A stretch of DNA of 64,000 nucleotides, taken from the NCBI GenBank assembly GCA_029224185.1, contig CM055207.1, positions 10,147,073-10,211,072 on the forward strand. The letters are read 5' to 3'. The notes beneath the pieces were generated by a model. It was not told the DNA's origin. It did no database searches and saw nothing but the letters and a program-made list of their open reading frames with translations. Made by a program: the position numbers and the translations under genes. Below, one piece after another: positions 43,928 to 54,683 of the stretch; position 1 is the first letter of the stretch; the number at the start of each line of letters is the position of its first letter. The DNA comes from Karalla daura (lineage: Eukaryota; Chordata; Actinopteri; Chaetodontiformes; Leiognathidae).

Positions 43928-44311
43928 ATGTCTGCAGAGGAGGCTCCCACCCAGCAGCAGGAGGTGCAGCAAGAGGTGCAGCAGGAGGAGGTGAAGCCGC
44001 AGGAGGAGGTGAAGCAGCAGGAGGAGGTGAAGCAGCAGCAGGAGGAGGAAAAGAAGCCCATCTCCTGGAGGGCTCTGGTGCTGACTGGCCATGGAGGCTA
44101 CGACAAAGTCCGGCTGCAGGTGAAGACGCAGGCGCAGCCGGAGCCCGGAGCCCAGGAGGTGCGGGTCCGGGTGCGGGCGTGTGGGCTGAACTTCGCGGAG
44201 CTGCTGGGCAGACAGGGACTGTACGAGCTGCTGCCTGCTCCACCCTGCACCATGGGCATGGAGGGCTCTGGGGTCATCGAGGCGGTGGGAGAGGAGGTCA
44301 AGGACCGGAAA
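43928..44311 (+). CDS. vat1: vat1 coding exon 1 (residues 1-128)
   Basis: The exon starts at an ATG with A at -3 and closes on Lys128 (phase 0) before GTGAGT. The open frame extends eight codons farther upstream but only to a GTG, so the ATG is the sensible start. Residues 12-42 are built from repeats of EVQQ and EEVKQQ/EEVKPQ encoded by an imperfect 18-bp tandem. Residues from about 46 onward are the conserved start of the GroES-like domain. Confidence 0.95.
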
Positions 44312-47300
44312 GTGAGTTAAAAGAGACATTTATCCTTCTTCTCTGGTTTTAATAGAGAATGTATGGGACATTGGTTTCACCTCTAATGCCTCAAGAAATA
44401 ATCTTACAAACTCAGCCTGTATGTGTGGGACTGTCATAGTCTGTGCACAGATCTGGCGCCTTTTTATGCTTATCTGGCAACCACATGTAGGCTTTACGCT
44501 GATTGGCTGTCTTGACTGCCGCTCATAAACAATCGCGTCACCACCAGATAAATCTGGTAGCCTTTCATGCTCATCTGGCAACTACATGTAGGCTGCCACT
44601 TTACTGACACATGACTTTAAGCAAATGACTTTATGTTCCTTTGCTCAACGATACTTATCTCTGGTGTTAACATGGGTGTCATTAGAAATGCCTCAGATGG
44701 TATTTTGCAAGACCTTCCACACTTTCTGTACAAATCTGGAAACTTTTCATGCTTATCTGGCAACCATGATCAAACGTTATTCTTTACATGACACTATCGA
44801 TGTGCCAAATATTGGACAGTGTGGTTTTTGTTCCAAACAGCTGCACACCTGACTATAATAATCCTATTATAGGATTATCCTATTTTAATTTCTTAGTTTT
44901 CAGACATTTGATATTTCAGACACAGTCCTTCCTCTTAAAGATATACATTTTAAAATGTATACAATACAATTGCAATACAATAATTGTTTATTTAATTGCA
45001 TACCTGAACTATGGAGGGTATACTTTAAAGCTAATTTATATACAAATTTTGAAATTCACATATGAATGATGATTTGTTTTGGACCTATTGAACATCTCTG
45101 GCCAGAAACAGACTGTTGTTACTCAACAAAGTCAAGGTAAAAAAAAACTTTTCTTCATTCTTTAAAGATAAAAGACCTGCTGAGTGCACTGACTCCATTC
45201 AACCCCCCGCCCAAAACAAAAAAAAACTTTAATGGAGCAAAGTCCAGTCATGTGCTGCGCGGATCTGTTGGGGATTTAGCTTTAAATCTACATCAGCTGA
45301 GTTCACTGACAGGTGTGTCTAGACTGGATTTGTCCCCTTTTGGTCCAAGACATGCTGATAATCTTTTTTTCCAAATACTGAACCAGATTAACCCCTCCAC
45401 TTCTCATGAGAAAGTATGGAGAAATCAAGAGGGGTATGGGTTAAATGCAGCTTTTACGACAGGAAAAATAAATTCCCAAGTACTTTACTTGACATGCATT
45501 TGGTTTGGATATTTATCTAATTACCCGTAGATCTGTAAGAATAATCGTCACTATGAGATAAGTTGCAGGTTGGTGTTTTGATAAATCCATATGAATTGTC
45601 CAAGGTGATGTCACCAAATTGTAATTGCATGTCATGATCACTGAGTTGTTTCCGATTGAACCTCGCCATGCTCTATGTTGCATATGCAAAAGCAATTAAC
45701 AGCAGCCCTCCACTCTTCTCTGAATCTGAGATTTTTTTGCTGCTTTCCTTCTCTCAGCCTGGCATTGTAAGTGTTTGATTTACAGCCTGTCCTTGAAGTG
45801 TTTTGACATTCTCCTCCGCAGCACAAATGTACACTCAGCTGTCTCCATGATAAACGCTTTTCAAAGGTCGGCTTTTGTGGAGTTTAGATAGGATATTTAT
45901 ATGCAGTGCCCTGTTTAGATTAATAATCCAACCCTCTTACTATCAACCGCCTTGGTTTGAGAGGCTTTATTGAGAGGAAAACATACGTCACACCTGATAT
46001 TATTAGTGAGAGCCTTTGACTGAATGCAGTAAGCTACGGATCTGAAGAGTATGAAACCCATGAAAACTGTGTTGCAGGAGGTAAAACTAATTTTCCTGAA
46101 ATGCTGTAGAGCCTCAACAGGCCAGAAGCTCTACAGGTCATAATGTGTTTGTGCGTACAGAAACATGTCAATCTGTGCTGACTCGGTGAGTAAAAGCAGG
46201 AGAGAGTTAAACTGTACCTGCTACTGTAATGTTTAATCTGTACATAGTTAATGATGTCTCGAGATGTGAATCATGCTAAGGGTTTTGTGCAATCATTGTG
46301 TGCATCATGTGCAGAGCTGTGCATCTCATTTCCTGAGGTTGCTGAAAAGCACTTTCAGCAGTCCTCAAAACAGTCTTCACCAGATTGGATCACACAAAGT
46401 GATGCCAGTTGCTGTAATTTCCCATATTCAAGCTCATTTTTCTAATCCAAGGTGCATGCTGGACACAAAACGTCCCCTTATTCTTTCCCTAAAGAATTAA
46501 GGAAAGAAGGAAATTAGGTCAACACTTAAGAAAACAGGTTAGGCATGTTTTAATCACCCATCCACCAGAACATGTTTTATTCAGATTGTTGGAGCAGAAT
46601 TGAATGTCTTTGGAAATTCGCTCAAGTGTGATTTAAGTCGTATGCCAGCTCCTCACTGTCCCTCTGTGTCAGTCAGGAATTTCCCTCCGCAGGCTGCTCC
46701 CTCCCCGATCCCACCCTCCCTCTCATTCTTCCCTCCAGCAGGAATCCTATAGGGGGAGCGCTACGTTCCAACACCTCCTATTTGGACAGAACAAAACATG
46801 CACACACACACACACAAACAGATGTAACATTTGCAGGAAGTAATGTGTGAAATTACGGATCCCAAGTGGGACCAGACAAAAATGTTTAAAATGTTTGAGC
46901 AGTGGGATGGGAAGGTGGAGGGTGAGGTTGGTGTAAGAATCCGGGTGGGACTACTCTGGAAGACAGAGTCGTGATCCAGGCTGGAAGGGCGCGGCTGTTT
47001 CATTAGATGCCTGGAAAGCAGACAGAGCAGATGTGTGATGTAGGATCTTATTACTTTTCAAACTCAAGAAAGACTCAAGAAAGACTGCAGATGTTTCCAG
47101 ATGAAATTCGTCGACTGTTGATGATTAGGACTCGCGTCTTGATGGATGTCTCGGGGCGTTAATGCCGCTTCACGCAGGCGCTCTGAGGGAAATGCACCAT
47201 CTGTTGTGCCAATACGCTCTTTAATCACCTTAATGTTGTCGAGAGGAGGATGTCGTCATTGTGGTCTGTGTTCAGCTCTGCACGTCTCACACTGTGCAGT

Positions 47301-50300
47301 TAATAAAAGCAAATTTCTGCAGTTTGTTTCTTTCCTGCAGTCGTGGAAAAAGCTAGCAACAGAGGCACAGATCATAGCTGTAGTCGGATATATGTACTGC
47401 TAGAGTAATGTTTATGACTAGCTTGTTTGTTATCAGCATAGATGAGTATGTAAGTATGAATATCTATGGTAAAGTGACTGTGTGTTTGTGCGTTAGCTCA
47501 ACTTGGCTCAAAAACATCTTTGGTATGATTTCCCTCTTTTTTTCCCCATCTTCCTAAATGTGAAGATAGTTATTTATTAAGAGGATGCTAATAGCCGACC
47601 TTGCTGTGAGACAACAGTAATATCCACCAAGTCAAGTCCTGTTGTCTCTGTTTTCTCAGATAATTTCATTTAGATAAGTGTTAGAGGTCGAAACCATCCC
47701 ATATTAAAAAAAAAGACAAGAGTAGCAAAACTGCATACATTTGTATGTAGTTTTGCACACAAATGTATGAAAAACTTCAACCCCAACAATGATATCAACG
47801 CGCTTAGCTACAACAGTAAACTGCTGTTCAGATATTTATCAGTGCTACTGATAACATACAACATGTATATTTAGTCACAGGAAATCAGACAACTTCAACA
47901 AAACCAGGTCAACCAGAATAGGTACTTTATTTACACATTGGGGATGTTCCTTTTGGGAATTTTGGGCACTACAGCTAAAAGGGAGCTACTGAGGTGAGGT
48001 GCCTTGCTAAGGGACACTTCAGGCTTGGAGGGATTTGAAGCTGCCATGTTGGGTTTCAGGTCAGCAGGGTAACCTGTGGCATACACCTGCGGAAAACATG
48101 CAGGTTCCACACAGAAAGGTCCTCAGTCCATCTGGGAATTGAACCGGGAACAGTTTTGGTGCTGCTGTCCACCAACATAATGTGCTGCCCTGTATTAATG
48201 TGTTACACAAACAAATGACACGTAGATGAGACCCTCCGGCACAGTGTATATTTAGTGGATAGGACTGTAAGTTTTCCAAAGCAGGCCTTGAGTTGTTGAG
48301 CTTTCTTCCTCAAGGAAGTCTAAGTGTCTGCTCCGTTTGTGTATGGGACTGAAGGAGGCTGCAAGAATTTACATTTCCATGCAGTGACAGGAATAACAGT
48401 GCCGTCCAAGTTTGGACATGCCGTCTTCAAATAAACAGCAGGTTTCCACACAAACGTCAGTGTCCTACTTGAGACTTCACTCCAGTGACCTCAGTTCATG
48501 GGATGTGTCCAGGAACTGAGCTCAGCCTTTTCTAAACTGGCTATCGTGCATTTTTTGGGCCCGGGGTTTGGAAATGTTTCATCAGACTGAGGGTTGAGAA
48601 ATTCATTCAACCCAAAAAAGAAGCAAGTCATCTGAGGTGGAAGTTAAAGCCTAAAAGCTGGGGACGTTGGACTTATCTCACAACAGCAGGCAGGCTTGTG
48701 TTTTTTGTGTTTTTTCACAGTCTGCGAATGTGTAAATATTTCTGTATGTGTGATGTGTGTGTGTGTTGTCGCGGGTGTGCGTGCAGCAGGAAGTGGGAGT
48801 GGCTCCAGGGCTGGAGGCTGTTTTGACAGGAAGCACTGCAGCGTTTACAATCTGATCAGGCGTCTTTCCTGTGCCCTTCACTTTTTGGACAGTTTTGCAA
48901 CTCTGGTCACATTTCAGTAACGGCACCTAAGAAAAGCACCAGTCAAAGGTGTGAAAACTGTTTCCAATAAGCCCCTTTAAGTGAGATAGAAACATGGTAA
49001 ACATGGTGACTCTGGAACCCGGACAAAAGAACAATAAACATACCCCTGTGGTTAGGTACTGCAGAGACAATTACGTTTTTATATAGTTATTTCTGTGATC
49101 TCTCACTTTGTATCTCGTCTCCCTCATCCTGCCCTTAGGTGGGCGACCGTGTCATCATGTTGAGCCGGAGTGGCCTGTGGCAGGAAGTGGTCGTCCTCCC
49201 TGCCAACTACACCTTCCCTATGCCAGAGCAGATGAGTTTTGAGGAGGGAGCTGCCATCCCCGTCAACTACTTGACCGCCTACATGATGCTGTTCGAGATG
49301 GCCAACGTCAGGCCGGGCAAGAGCGTCCTCATCCATATGGCAGCAGGTACGACAATCAATCTGCAGGATAATGCATCAAGCTTTATTCTAAAGGCTTATA
49401 CACCATTTTGTCCCCAATAAGCTAAAATATGGCATGCATACTGAATTGCCCTTTCCTGGGGTTCATTGGTTGTTAGGTAAAACAAAAATGTTTAAAATCT
49501 CTATCTACTAACTTATAAGCCCAGCCTCCCTGTACTCTTTTGACCCTTGCTCACAACTGATCATTCACAATCAAAAGTAATTGATTAAGTGAAAATGCTA
49601 AATCTCTGTATAATGTTGGGATTTTAGGTTTTTCCTGTTTCCTTTCTTTGCAATCTTCTATTTTCTTTGGATTCATATTGACATTTTTCTGTATTTCTGA
49701 CCTTTTACCAACCAGATTTTTAGGAGTATGAGTCATAACCTGGTTCTTTGTTAGCACAGACCAGCAGGACTAGCACAAGTGTCCACCATGTTGTAAGGTT
49801 GGACACAGTCATAATTGAATGATTAGGTGAAGAGTCACACAGCGTATTCTCTCCAGGTTCGATAATCACCTCTCCAAATGCAAACACATCTCTGTGCTCA
49901 AAATAAAACGCAGACGCACCACAGGTCATAGGTGAGGGTTTTAAGTGTGTGTGTGTGTGTGCGCGTGCGTGCGTGCGTGCATGCATGCAGTAACCTTATA
50001 ATATAAACAATGTAATAAATATAACAACAATATAATAAAAGCATTATAAACCAATATTTTGATTGCACCAATATTGAACTTCCATTTGTTTTAACAACAT
50101 GTGCATTATAAGTACAGATTGAGTTGAGCTGACATATGCAAGAAGATGAAGGCATATGACTCTGAGGCAGCAGTTTGGTGGAATTTGCTGTAAAATGCCA
50201 ATATGTGCGCTCCTGGTTCTTCCTCAATATCTGATTCCTCATTTGATTCTGGCTTATTAGATCAGCTGTTTACATGCTCCATAGCGTTATCACTCAAGTA

Positions 50301-53300
50301 ACCAGCAGGTCAAGTGATCACTCATGTGAGTGACAGGCAATACAATCAATGTAAAGGTGGGGTCGCCAGACAAGAATGAAATGGATCTGTGCAAAAACTG
50401 TAGAATTTTAATATGTCTTGTTAAATGGCATCACAATTACTTTTCATGAAACCAATGTTCCAAAGAACAAGGATAAATACTGTTCAACCACTCTATGTAG
50501 AGCTAAGTGTTCTAAAAGTGTCGTGGCTCATTATTTATCAGCCACTCAGAGTCTTAGTAGCAATCATTCTCAATATCCAGCAACAGGGTTCAGCTCTCAG
50601 CTTCGTCGTCCACTCGGAGGCTCCAGTGTGGAGTGGGTGGGCGGCTGCGAGCCGACCTGAGTGAGTCAGCCACATGAGGCCGGGGTGACGATGAGGGCAG
50701 TGAGGATTACTGGAGAGCCTGCACGCCCAGGCAGCCATGATTGCGAACAGATCCTTGTTTAACAGCACAAGGCCACAGAGAGCACAAGTCACTGGCGGCT
50801 AATTCAGCTGTTTGCTCGTCTGCGGCGCCACCAACCATGAAATCACACCGCCCACCGCTGAGCAACGAAGAACATGCACTTTTAACCCTCCTTAAAAAAT
50901 CCATTTCCCCTTATTCATTTCCCCTCAGTTGCTCAAAGGCTGGAAAATAATAAGGCAAATATTGCACCCTGTTTCAGCACGGAAGTTGTGCTTACAAAGA
51001 GTGAAATGTAGCCATGTTCCCATGTTCTTCCAAATGGAAATATCCTCTTTTTTTGTGCATCATTTAATTCAGCTCAACATAGCAGATATCTTGAAAGACG
51101 ATTTTTTTTTTTGTACTAGAATTTCTTGTGGGGTTTCAAACAATGCCTATGTGGATCAGTGGGTTTGCGCGGTTTGTTGGACTTTCATTGTTCATGTTTT
51201 CTAGTGACCTGTTCATACAAAGACGATCCCCAAATATTACTGTAGGGAAATAGTTAAATCCCAAATGATCGGATTAAAACACCTGCTCACACTGGGGTAA
51301 TAGAATTAGTGGATGTGGTTAAGCTGGTTTGCAGCGAGCAAAGGTAATCCCGTTAAACGCACCTGGCATAAACGCTAATGTGTTTATTTCACATTATTTC
51401 CTCTGTGGTTTTAATTTCCTCAAAATCTGGGTTCATCATTTGGTGTTAATTAAGTCGTGGCAAAGCTCGTCTGTTTTCTAACCGCACAGTAATGAAAATA
51501 TGAACCTCGATCCTCAGGTCGCACATATTGGGAGTTAGTTAATTGCTTAATTGTTGTACATCACGATCGAGTGATAAAAGTGGAAAAATGCGCTCGATGA
51601 GCAGTGATCCAGCCGGGGAGGAGCATTACGCACCGATTCGTTTTATTAGATCGCTGAGTGTTAGCGGCAGAAGCTCCGGGAGCCACTCAGAGTGTGTCTG
51701 ATGATTGAATCACACAGACCTAAAAAAAAAAAGCTTTACTGGGAAATGTGAGACACATGCACCTGCCTCTCCTCTCCTCTCCTCTCCTCTCCTCTCCTCT
51801 CTTCTCTTCTCACCCCACTGTGCTGCACATCTCCAGGTGGCGTTGGCATCGCCGTCACCCAGCTGTGCCAGACCGTGCAGGACGTCACCGTGTTCGGCAC
51901 GGCGTCCGCGGCCAAACACGAGACCATCGCCCAGGGAGGGGTCACGCATCCCATCGACTACCGCACCAAAGACTACGTGGATGAAGTCCGCAAAATCAGC
52001 CCCAAGGGTGAGAGGGGACGCACGGTGGTGTAGCCATCTGTAAAGCACTGACATCTTGAACATCTATATTTGTCTGTCCCATTTATCCTCTGATTCTACT
52101 CTGTCTCTCCTTAGGAGTCGATATCGTCCTTGACCCACTTGGTGGCGCGGACACCCAGAAAGGTTTTAGCTTGTTGAAACCTTTGGGAACGCTTATAGTG
52201 TTCGGTGAGGCTTCTGGAAACCTGTCCTACTGCATATCTCGATGTTTATTTATGCCTTTCCTCTCATGCCAATGATATGGCTCAGTTATAAATGGATGTT
52301 TTTTAAACATCGCTTTCCAGTTCTTCATGGCTACTCAAAGTGCTTTAAAGACACAAGTCACTCATTTATTCACACACACGTTAATACTCAAAGGCAGTTT
52401 AGGGTTCAGTATCTTGTCCAAGGATACTTCAACATGTATGCTGCAGGAACCACCAACTTTTCGATCCATGGATGAATTTCAGATTTCATTACCTATTGCT
52501 AAAGAGAATAAAGCGTAAATAAATGTTTTACATAGTGGAAATAGGTTGGAGAAGTGATGTTCATCTGATTATAGTCCACAAATTAACACTGAATCCTACA
52601 CAGACACACAAGTGATGTAAAAACGCTCCTCCCTAACAAGCTGTGAAATATCTTTAGGATGCAAATTTAAGACAAAATATCATGAATATCATCAAATTGT
52701 CACTAAAGAGTTTTCTATCTCCTACCAGGGGCAGCCAACGTTGTGACAGGCCAGAAGAAGAACCTCCTCGCCATGGCGAAGACCTGGTACAACCAGCTGT
52801 CCCTTAACACGCTGAAGCTGATGCAGGCCAACAAGGCCGTGTGCGGCTTCCACCTGGGCTACATCCCTGACCCGGATCTCCTGAGAAGCACCATGTCCAA
52901 GCTGCTGGAGCTGTACACTCAGGGGAAGATCAAACCCCGCATCGACTCCCGCTATCACTTTGAGGAGGTCAGCCTCGTCTCATTCATGTGAATTGTAGAA
53001 AATCCTGAATTTCCCGGTTGTGGGACTTTAGTAATAGAGGGATCATTTATTGATTACTGTCAGACTGACATGAAACATCATCTGGACGGCTAATCTAGTG
53101 CTTTTGAAAAATGCTATATAATTGCATTAGATCTTGATTTAAAGAATGAGCTCCCAATGTTGGGAATTGTTCCTTGTTTTACCGCTAAGCTTAGCTCAGC
53201 GTCAGTACTGAAAAGGCAGCAAATAATGGAGAAAGAATGAATACCAAATATCTTTTTTAAATCAAAGCATATATATGATAATTTTATGTGATTTTCCAAA

Positions 53301-54458
53301 TTTATCCAAGACTATGAAAACCATGCCATTTGTTTTAATGCCATTTGGTTTTAAAAGTCATTTATATTGAGGAAAGGGAGTAAATTATTCAGATTACAAA
53401 CACTAACATGATTTATGAGTTTAGCACTGAAATTTGCTGACGTCATGAAGATTCCTTGGAGTTGACAGACCAGAAAAATAGTTTTTGATGTATAAACATT
53501 GCGAGATGACTGTTAATCCTGCATTTCAATATTTCCAGTGTTTTCCTGTTTTTTCCCCTCCATCTCTGAGAGATACCCCCCTCCCCCTCTCCCTCCCCCT
53601 CCCCCTCCATCAGATGACTCAGTGCGTAAGGGCCGTTGCTAGGCGACGGCCCTTCATTGTTGCCGCGGCATCCGTGACTTGGAGGGCGGGGGGGTTGGGG
53701 GGTTGGGGGGGGGGGGGGTTGTTGTTCTTCAGAGTCGCTCTTCAAGGCTGGTTTTCAAGGATAGACAGCGGTGTGATGCAACACGATCCGTGGCCATGTT
53801 TGGAAACACAGGAAGCGGAGAACAGCCGAGGCAGGAAATGATCGGCCCTGCAGATGGTTCAGTGCCATAGATGAGTGGCAGAGATAGAGTTTGTTTTCAT
53901 TAATTTGCCTCCTCATTACAGACGCTGATCGCTCCGTAACTCGCCATTGTGTAGTCGCTGCAAAAAATTGACAGTTGCGCTTCCTGAAGGATGTTGTTTT
54001 GGCACTATGGGGTGTTAAAAAGCACAAGTTTCCACCTAAACATGAACCTCTCCTGTGAAATACAAAGTGCTTTTTTCATTGCTTTATTATTGTTATAATC
54101 ATAGTTTTTTATTTTAGATGCGTAAGGCTGCTATTCCAAGTGTACAGCCTCTGATCAAAAAGCCTTTCTCTTCTCTCTCTGATTTATTTTTCTGACTATT
54201 TAAGAGTCCCAATAGAGTCGTTTGGAAGCAACAAATGACCTATTGTGTGTTTGTTCCTCTATCTTTTCTCAGGTGGCGGATGCCATGAGGCGCATGCAAG
54301 AGCGACAAAACATCGGAAAGGTCATCCTTCTTCCCGAAGCCAAGAAGGTGGAAGAGAAGCCACAGAACGCCGATCCCGAGCCGGCGGAAAAGACTGAAGC
54401 AGCTGTCAGCGAGAAGACGGAGGGGGCCACAGAGGAAGTTAAAGCAGAGAAGGATTGA
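43928..54458 (+). CDS. vat1: vat1: synaptic vesicle membrane protein VAT-1 homolog, complete gene of six coding exons
   Basis: Six exons join in frame to 425 residues. VAT1 belongs to the quinone-oxidoreductase branch of the MDR superfamily and is reported on synaptic vesicles and in mitochondrial phospholipid transfer and fusion control. Seen here: an acidic Gln/Glu-rich N-terminal extension (about 8-43), a GroES-like catalytic fold from ALVLTGHGGYDKV (49-61) through CGLNFAELLGRQGLY (85-99) and GMEGSGVIEAVGE (110-122), the Rossmann NADPH-binding loop AAGGVG (196-201), the VAT1 signature VCGFHLGY in exon 5, and a charged Lys/Glu/Ala-rich tail (about 386-425). The VCGFHLGY block and the NLLAMAKTWYNQ segment fit VAT1 better than VAT1L. 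The length exceeds human VAT1 (393 aa) because of the charged ends. Introns are 4827, 2490, 107, 524 and 1305 bp, all GT-AG. It is head to head with rnd2. Confidence 0.96.
43961..44053 (+). repeat. coding minisatellite in vat1 exon 1
   Basis: Imperfect 18-bp units based on GAGGAGGTGAAGCAGCAG encode EEVKQQ-type hexapeptides. The array keeps the frame because the unit is a multiple of three. Confidence 0.8.
44451..44771 (+). repeat. three diverged direct repeats of about 43 bp in vat1 intron 1
   Basis: Units at 44451-44493, 44552-44594 and 44734-44771 share the frame ATCTGG, then TTTTATGCTTATCTGGCAAC (or TTTCATGCTCATCTGGCAAC), then CATGTAGGCT in the first two. The spacing is irregular (58 and 139 bp between units) and the copies differ by several substitutions. 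Confidence 0.7.
44600..45145 (+). repeat. fragments of the GGGACC-TIR repeat family in vat1 intron 1
   Basis: Near 44660 the words TGTTAACAT, CATTAGAAATGCCTCAGATG and GTATTTTGCAAG match the copy near 5.3 kb. Near 45075 TTTTGGACCTATTGAACATC and ACTCAACAAAGTCAAGG match the copy near 10.28 kb. The middle is AT-rich unique-looking sequence with a 9-bp inverted repeat (44858-44878). Confidence 0.4.
48060..48190 (-). repeat. SINE-like head fragment in vat1 intron 1
   Basis: GGAATTGAACC on the plus strand is a reverse B-box word (GGTTCAATTCC), next to ATGCAGGTTCCACACAGAAA and GGTCCTCAGTCCA. Just upstream, GCCTTGCTAAGGGACACTTC belongs to another common fish repeat. Confidence 0.5.
49139..49346 (+). 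CDS. vat1: vat1 coding exon 2 (residues 129-198 part)
   Basis: The acceptor is a good pyrimidine tract ending in CCCTTAG and the donor is GTACGA. The product reads VGDRVIMLSRSGLWQEVVVL and ends at SVLIHMAA plus the first base of Gly198. This exon carries the core of the catalytic domain and the strand leading into the NADPH-binding loop. The GTACGA donor is weaker than the others but the reading frame fits only this boundary. Confidence 0.95.
49945..49989. repeat. compound (GT)n(GCGT)n(GCAT)n microsatellite in vat1 intron 2
   Basis: GT units pass into alternating purine-pyrimidine GCGT and GCAT units. The entire run is Z-DNA-prone sequence. Confidence 0.9.
50135..50480 (+). repeat. copy of the GGGACC-TIR repeat family in vat1 intron 2
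   Basis: GAAGATGAAGGCATATGACT, then CTGAGGCAGCAGTTTGG and AATATCTGATTCCTCATTTG occur in the same order as in the 31.7-kb element. ACCAATGTTC occurs toward the 3' end of both copies. Confidence 0.5.
51766..51811 (+). repeat. (TCTCC)n pentanucleotide upstream of vat1 exon 3
   Basis: About seven TCTCC units followed by TTCTC units form an extended polypyrimidine tract ending about 26 nt before the exon 3 acceptor. Length changes here would alter the splice-site tract. Confidence 0.9.
51837..52007 (+). CDS. vat1: vat1 coding exon 3 (residues 198 part-255 part)
   Basis: The exon completes the glycine-rich loop (GVGIAVTQLC) and continues VTVFGTASAAKHETI and THPIDYRTKDYVDEV before a GTGAGA donor. 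This is the first half of the Rossmann fold. The intron upstream ends in an expanded TCTCC pentanucleotide polypyrimidine tract about 26 nt before the CTCCAG acceptor. Confidence 0.96.
52115..52204 (+). CDS. vat1: vat1 coding exon 4 (residues 255 part-285 part)
   Basis: This 90-nt exon encodes VDIVLDPLGGADTQKGFSLL and then KPLGTLIVF, a conserved Rossmann-fold strand-loop segment of VAT1. Both boundaries split glycine codons. The intron before it is only 107 bp, close to the lower size limit typical of fish introns. Confidence 0.96.
52350..52478. repeat. dispersed fish repeat in vat1 intron 4
   Basis: TTTAGGGTTCAGTATCTTGT, CCAAGGATACTTCAACATGT and GCTGCAGGAACCACCAAC are words of a common fish dispersed repeat. 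It makes up most of the 524-bp intron that is not splice signal. Confidence 0.55.
52729..52967 (+). CDS. vat1: vat1 coding exon 5 (residues 285 part-364)
   Basis: The exon reads AANVVTGQKKNLLAMAKTWY, later KAVCGFHLGYIPDPDLL and ends KPRIDSRYHFEE before a GTCAGC donor. This C-terminal part folds back onto the catalytic domain in MDR proteins. The HLGY segment is the clearest discriminator from VAT1L, where that stretch differs. Confidence 0.96.
53577..53610 (+). repeat. (CCCCCT)n-type tract in vat1 intron 5
   Basis: Imperfect CCCCCT/CCCTCT units lie immediately upstream of the AP-1/X-box-like cluster. Confidence 0.85.
53628..53654. promoter_or_regulatory. hairpin with X-box-like loop in vat1 intron 5
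   Basis: AAGGGCCGT and ACGGCCCTT form a perfect 9-bp inverted repeat around a 9-nt loop. The centre contains GTTGCTAGGCGAC, which resembles an RFX X-box with a one-base spacer. ATGACTCAG, an AP-1/MAF-type word, lies about 10 bp upstream. It is bracketed by a C-rich hexanucleotide tract and a G-rich tract. Confidence 0.35.
53681..53718 (+). other. G-rich tract with quadruplex potential on the vat1 sense strand
   Basis: G3-C-G7-TT-G6-TT-G14 gives four runs of at least three guanines with one- to two-base loops. It lies in intron 5 and would also be present in the pre-mRNA. Confidence 0.75.
54273..54458 (+). CDS. vat1: vat1 coding exon 6 (residues 365-425 and stop)
   Basis: The exon follows a TTTTCTCAG acceptor and begins VADAMRRMQERQNIGKVILL, which is the last conserved helix and strand of the MDR fold. 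It then runs into a highly charged Pro/Glu/Lys/Ala-rich tail ending KAEKD before TGA. The tail is low in complexity and is expected to be disordered. Confidence 0.95.
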   Translation: MADAMRRMQERQNIGKVILLPEAKKVEEKPQNADPEPAEKTEAAVSEKTEGATEEVKAEKD

Positions 54459-54522
54459 GTAAGAGTGCACATCCGAATGCTATATTCAGGCACATCCCAA
54501 ACGAGTTCCCTATTTTTCAAAC

Positions 54523-54565
54523 AGGAAAGAAAGGAAAGGAAAAGAAAAGAAAAGAAAAGAAAAGG
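54523..54565 (+). repeat. purine (GAAAA/GGAAA)n tract in the vat1 3' UTR
   Basis: An imperfect run of GAAAG, GGAAA and AAAAG units lies just after the stop codon. It would be transcribed as an unstructured purine tract within the predicted 3' UTR. Confidence 0.8.
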
Positions 54566-54677
54566 CCAAATGCCATGAATCTGTTGACTCCGTCAGTATT
54601 TTCCCAATGTTTGTGAAGAATTTGTCGTGCAATATGTCTTAAAGTGAAGTGTCGTTGTTGGGGATACTTGTGTTTGA

Positions 54678-54683
54678 AATAAA
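54678..54683 (+). terminator. vat1 polyadenylation signal (AATAAA)
   Basis: A canonical AATAAA lies about 220 nt after the vat1 stop codon and is the first one on this strand after the coding region. It implies a short 3' UTR that includes a (GAAAA)n-type purine tract. Longer isoforms cannot be excluded. Confidence 0.6.

Larger units (their letters stand above)
44312..49138 (+). other. vat1 intron 1
   Basis: The intron holds the 43-bp direct repeats, TIR-family fragments and a SINE-like head. The stretch from 45.2 to 47.9 kb shows nothing recognisable. Confidence 0.75.
49347..51836 (+). other. vat1 intron 2
   Basis: The intron contains a compound microsatellite, a TIR-family copy and the TCTCC tract at its 3' end. 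Nothing else is recognised. Confidence 0.75.
52968..54272 (+). other. vat1 intron 5
   Basis: Unique AT-rich sequence surrounds a compact 200-bp cluster of C-rich tract, AP-1/X-box-like hairpin and G-rich tract (about 53570-53720). Confidence 0.75.

Noticed and set aside
43870..44352. A 160-codon Ala/Gly-rich plus frame and three long minus frames over vat1 exon 1
   Set aside because: They are shadows of the GC-rich coding exon in other frames and lack any homology or conserved motif.
44451..44771. Direct repeats with spacers as a CRISPR-like array
   Set aside because: The genome is eukaryotic, the units are diverged and the spacing is irregular.
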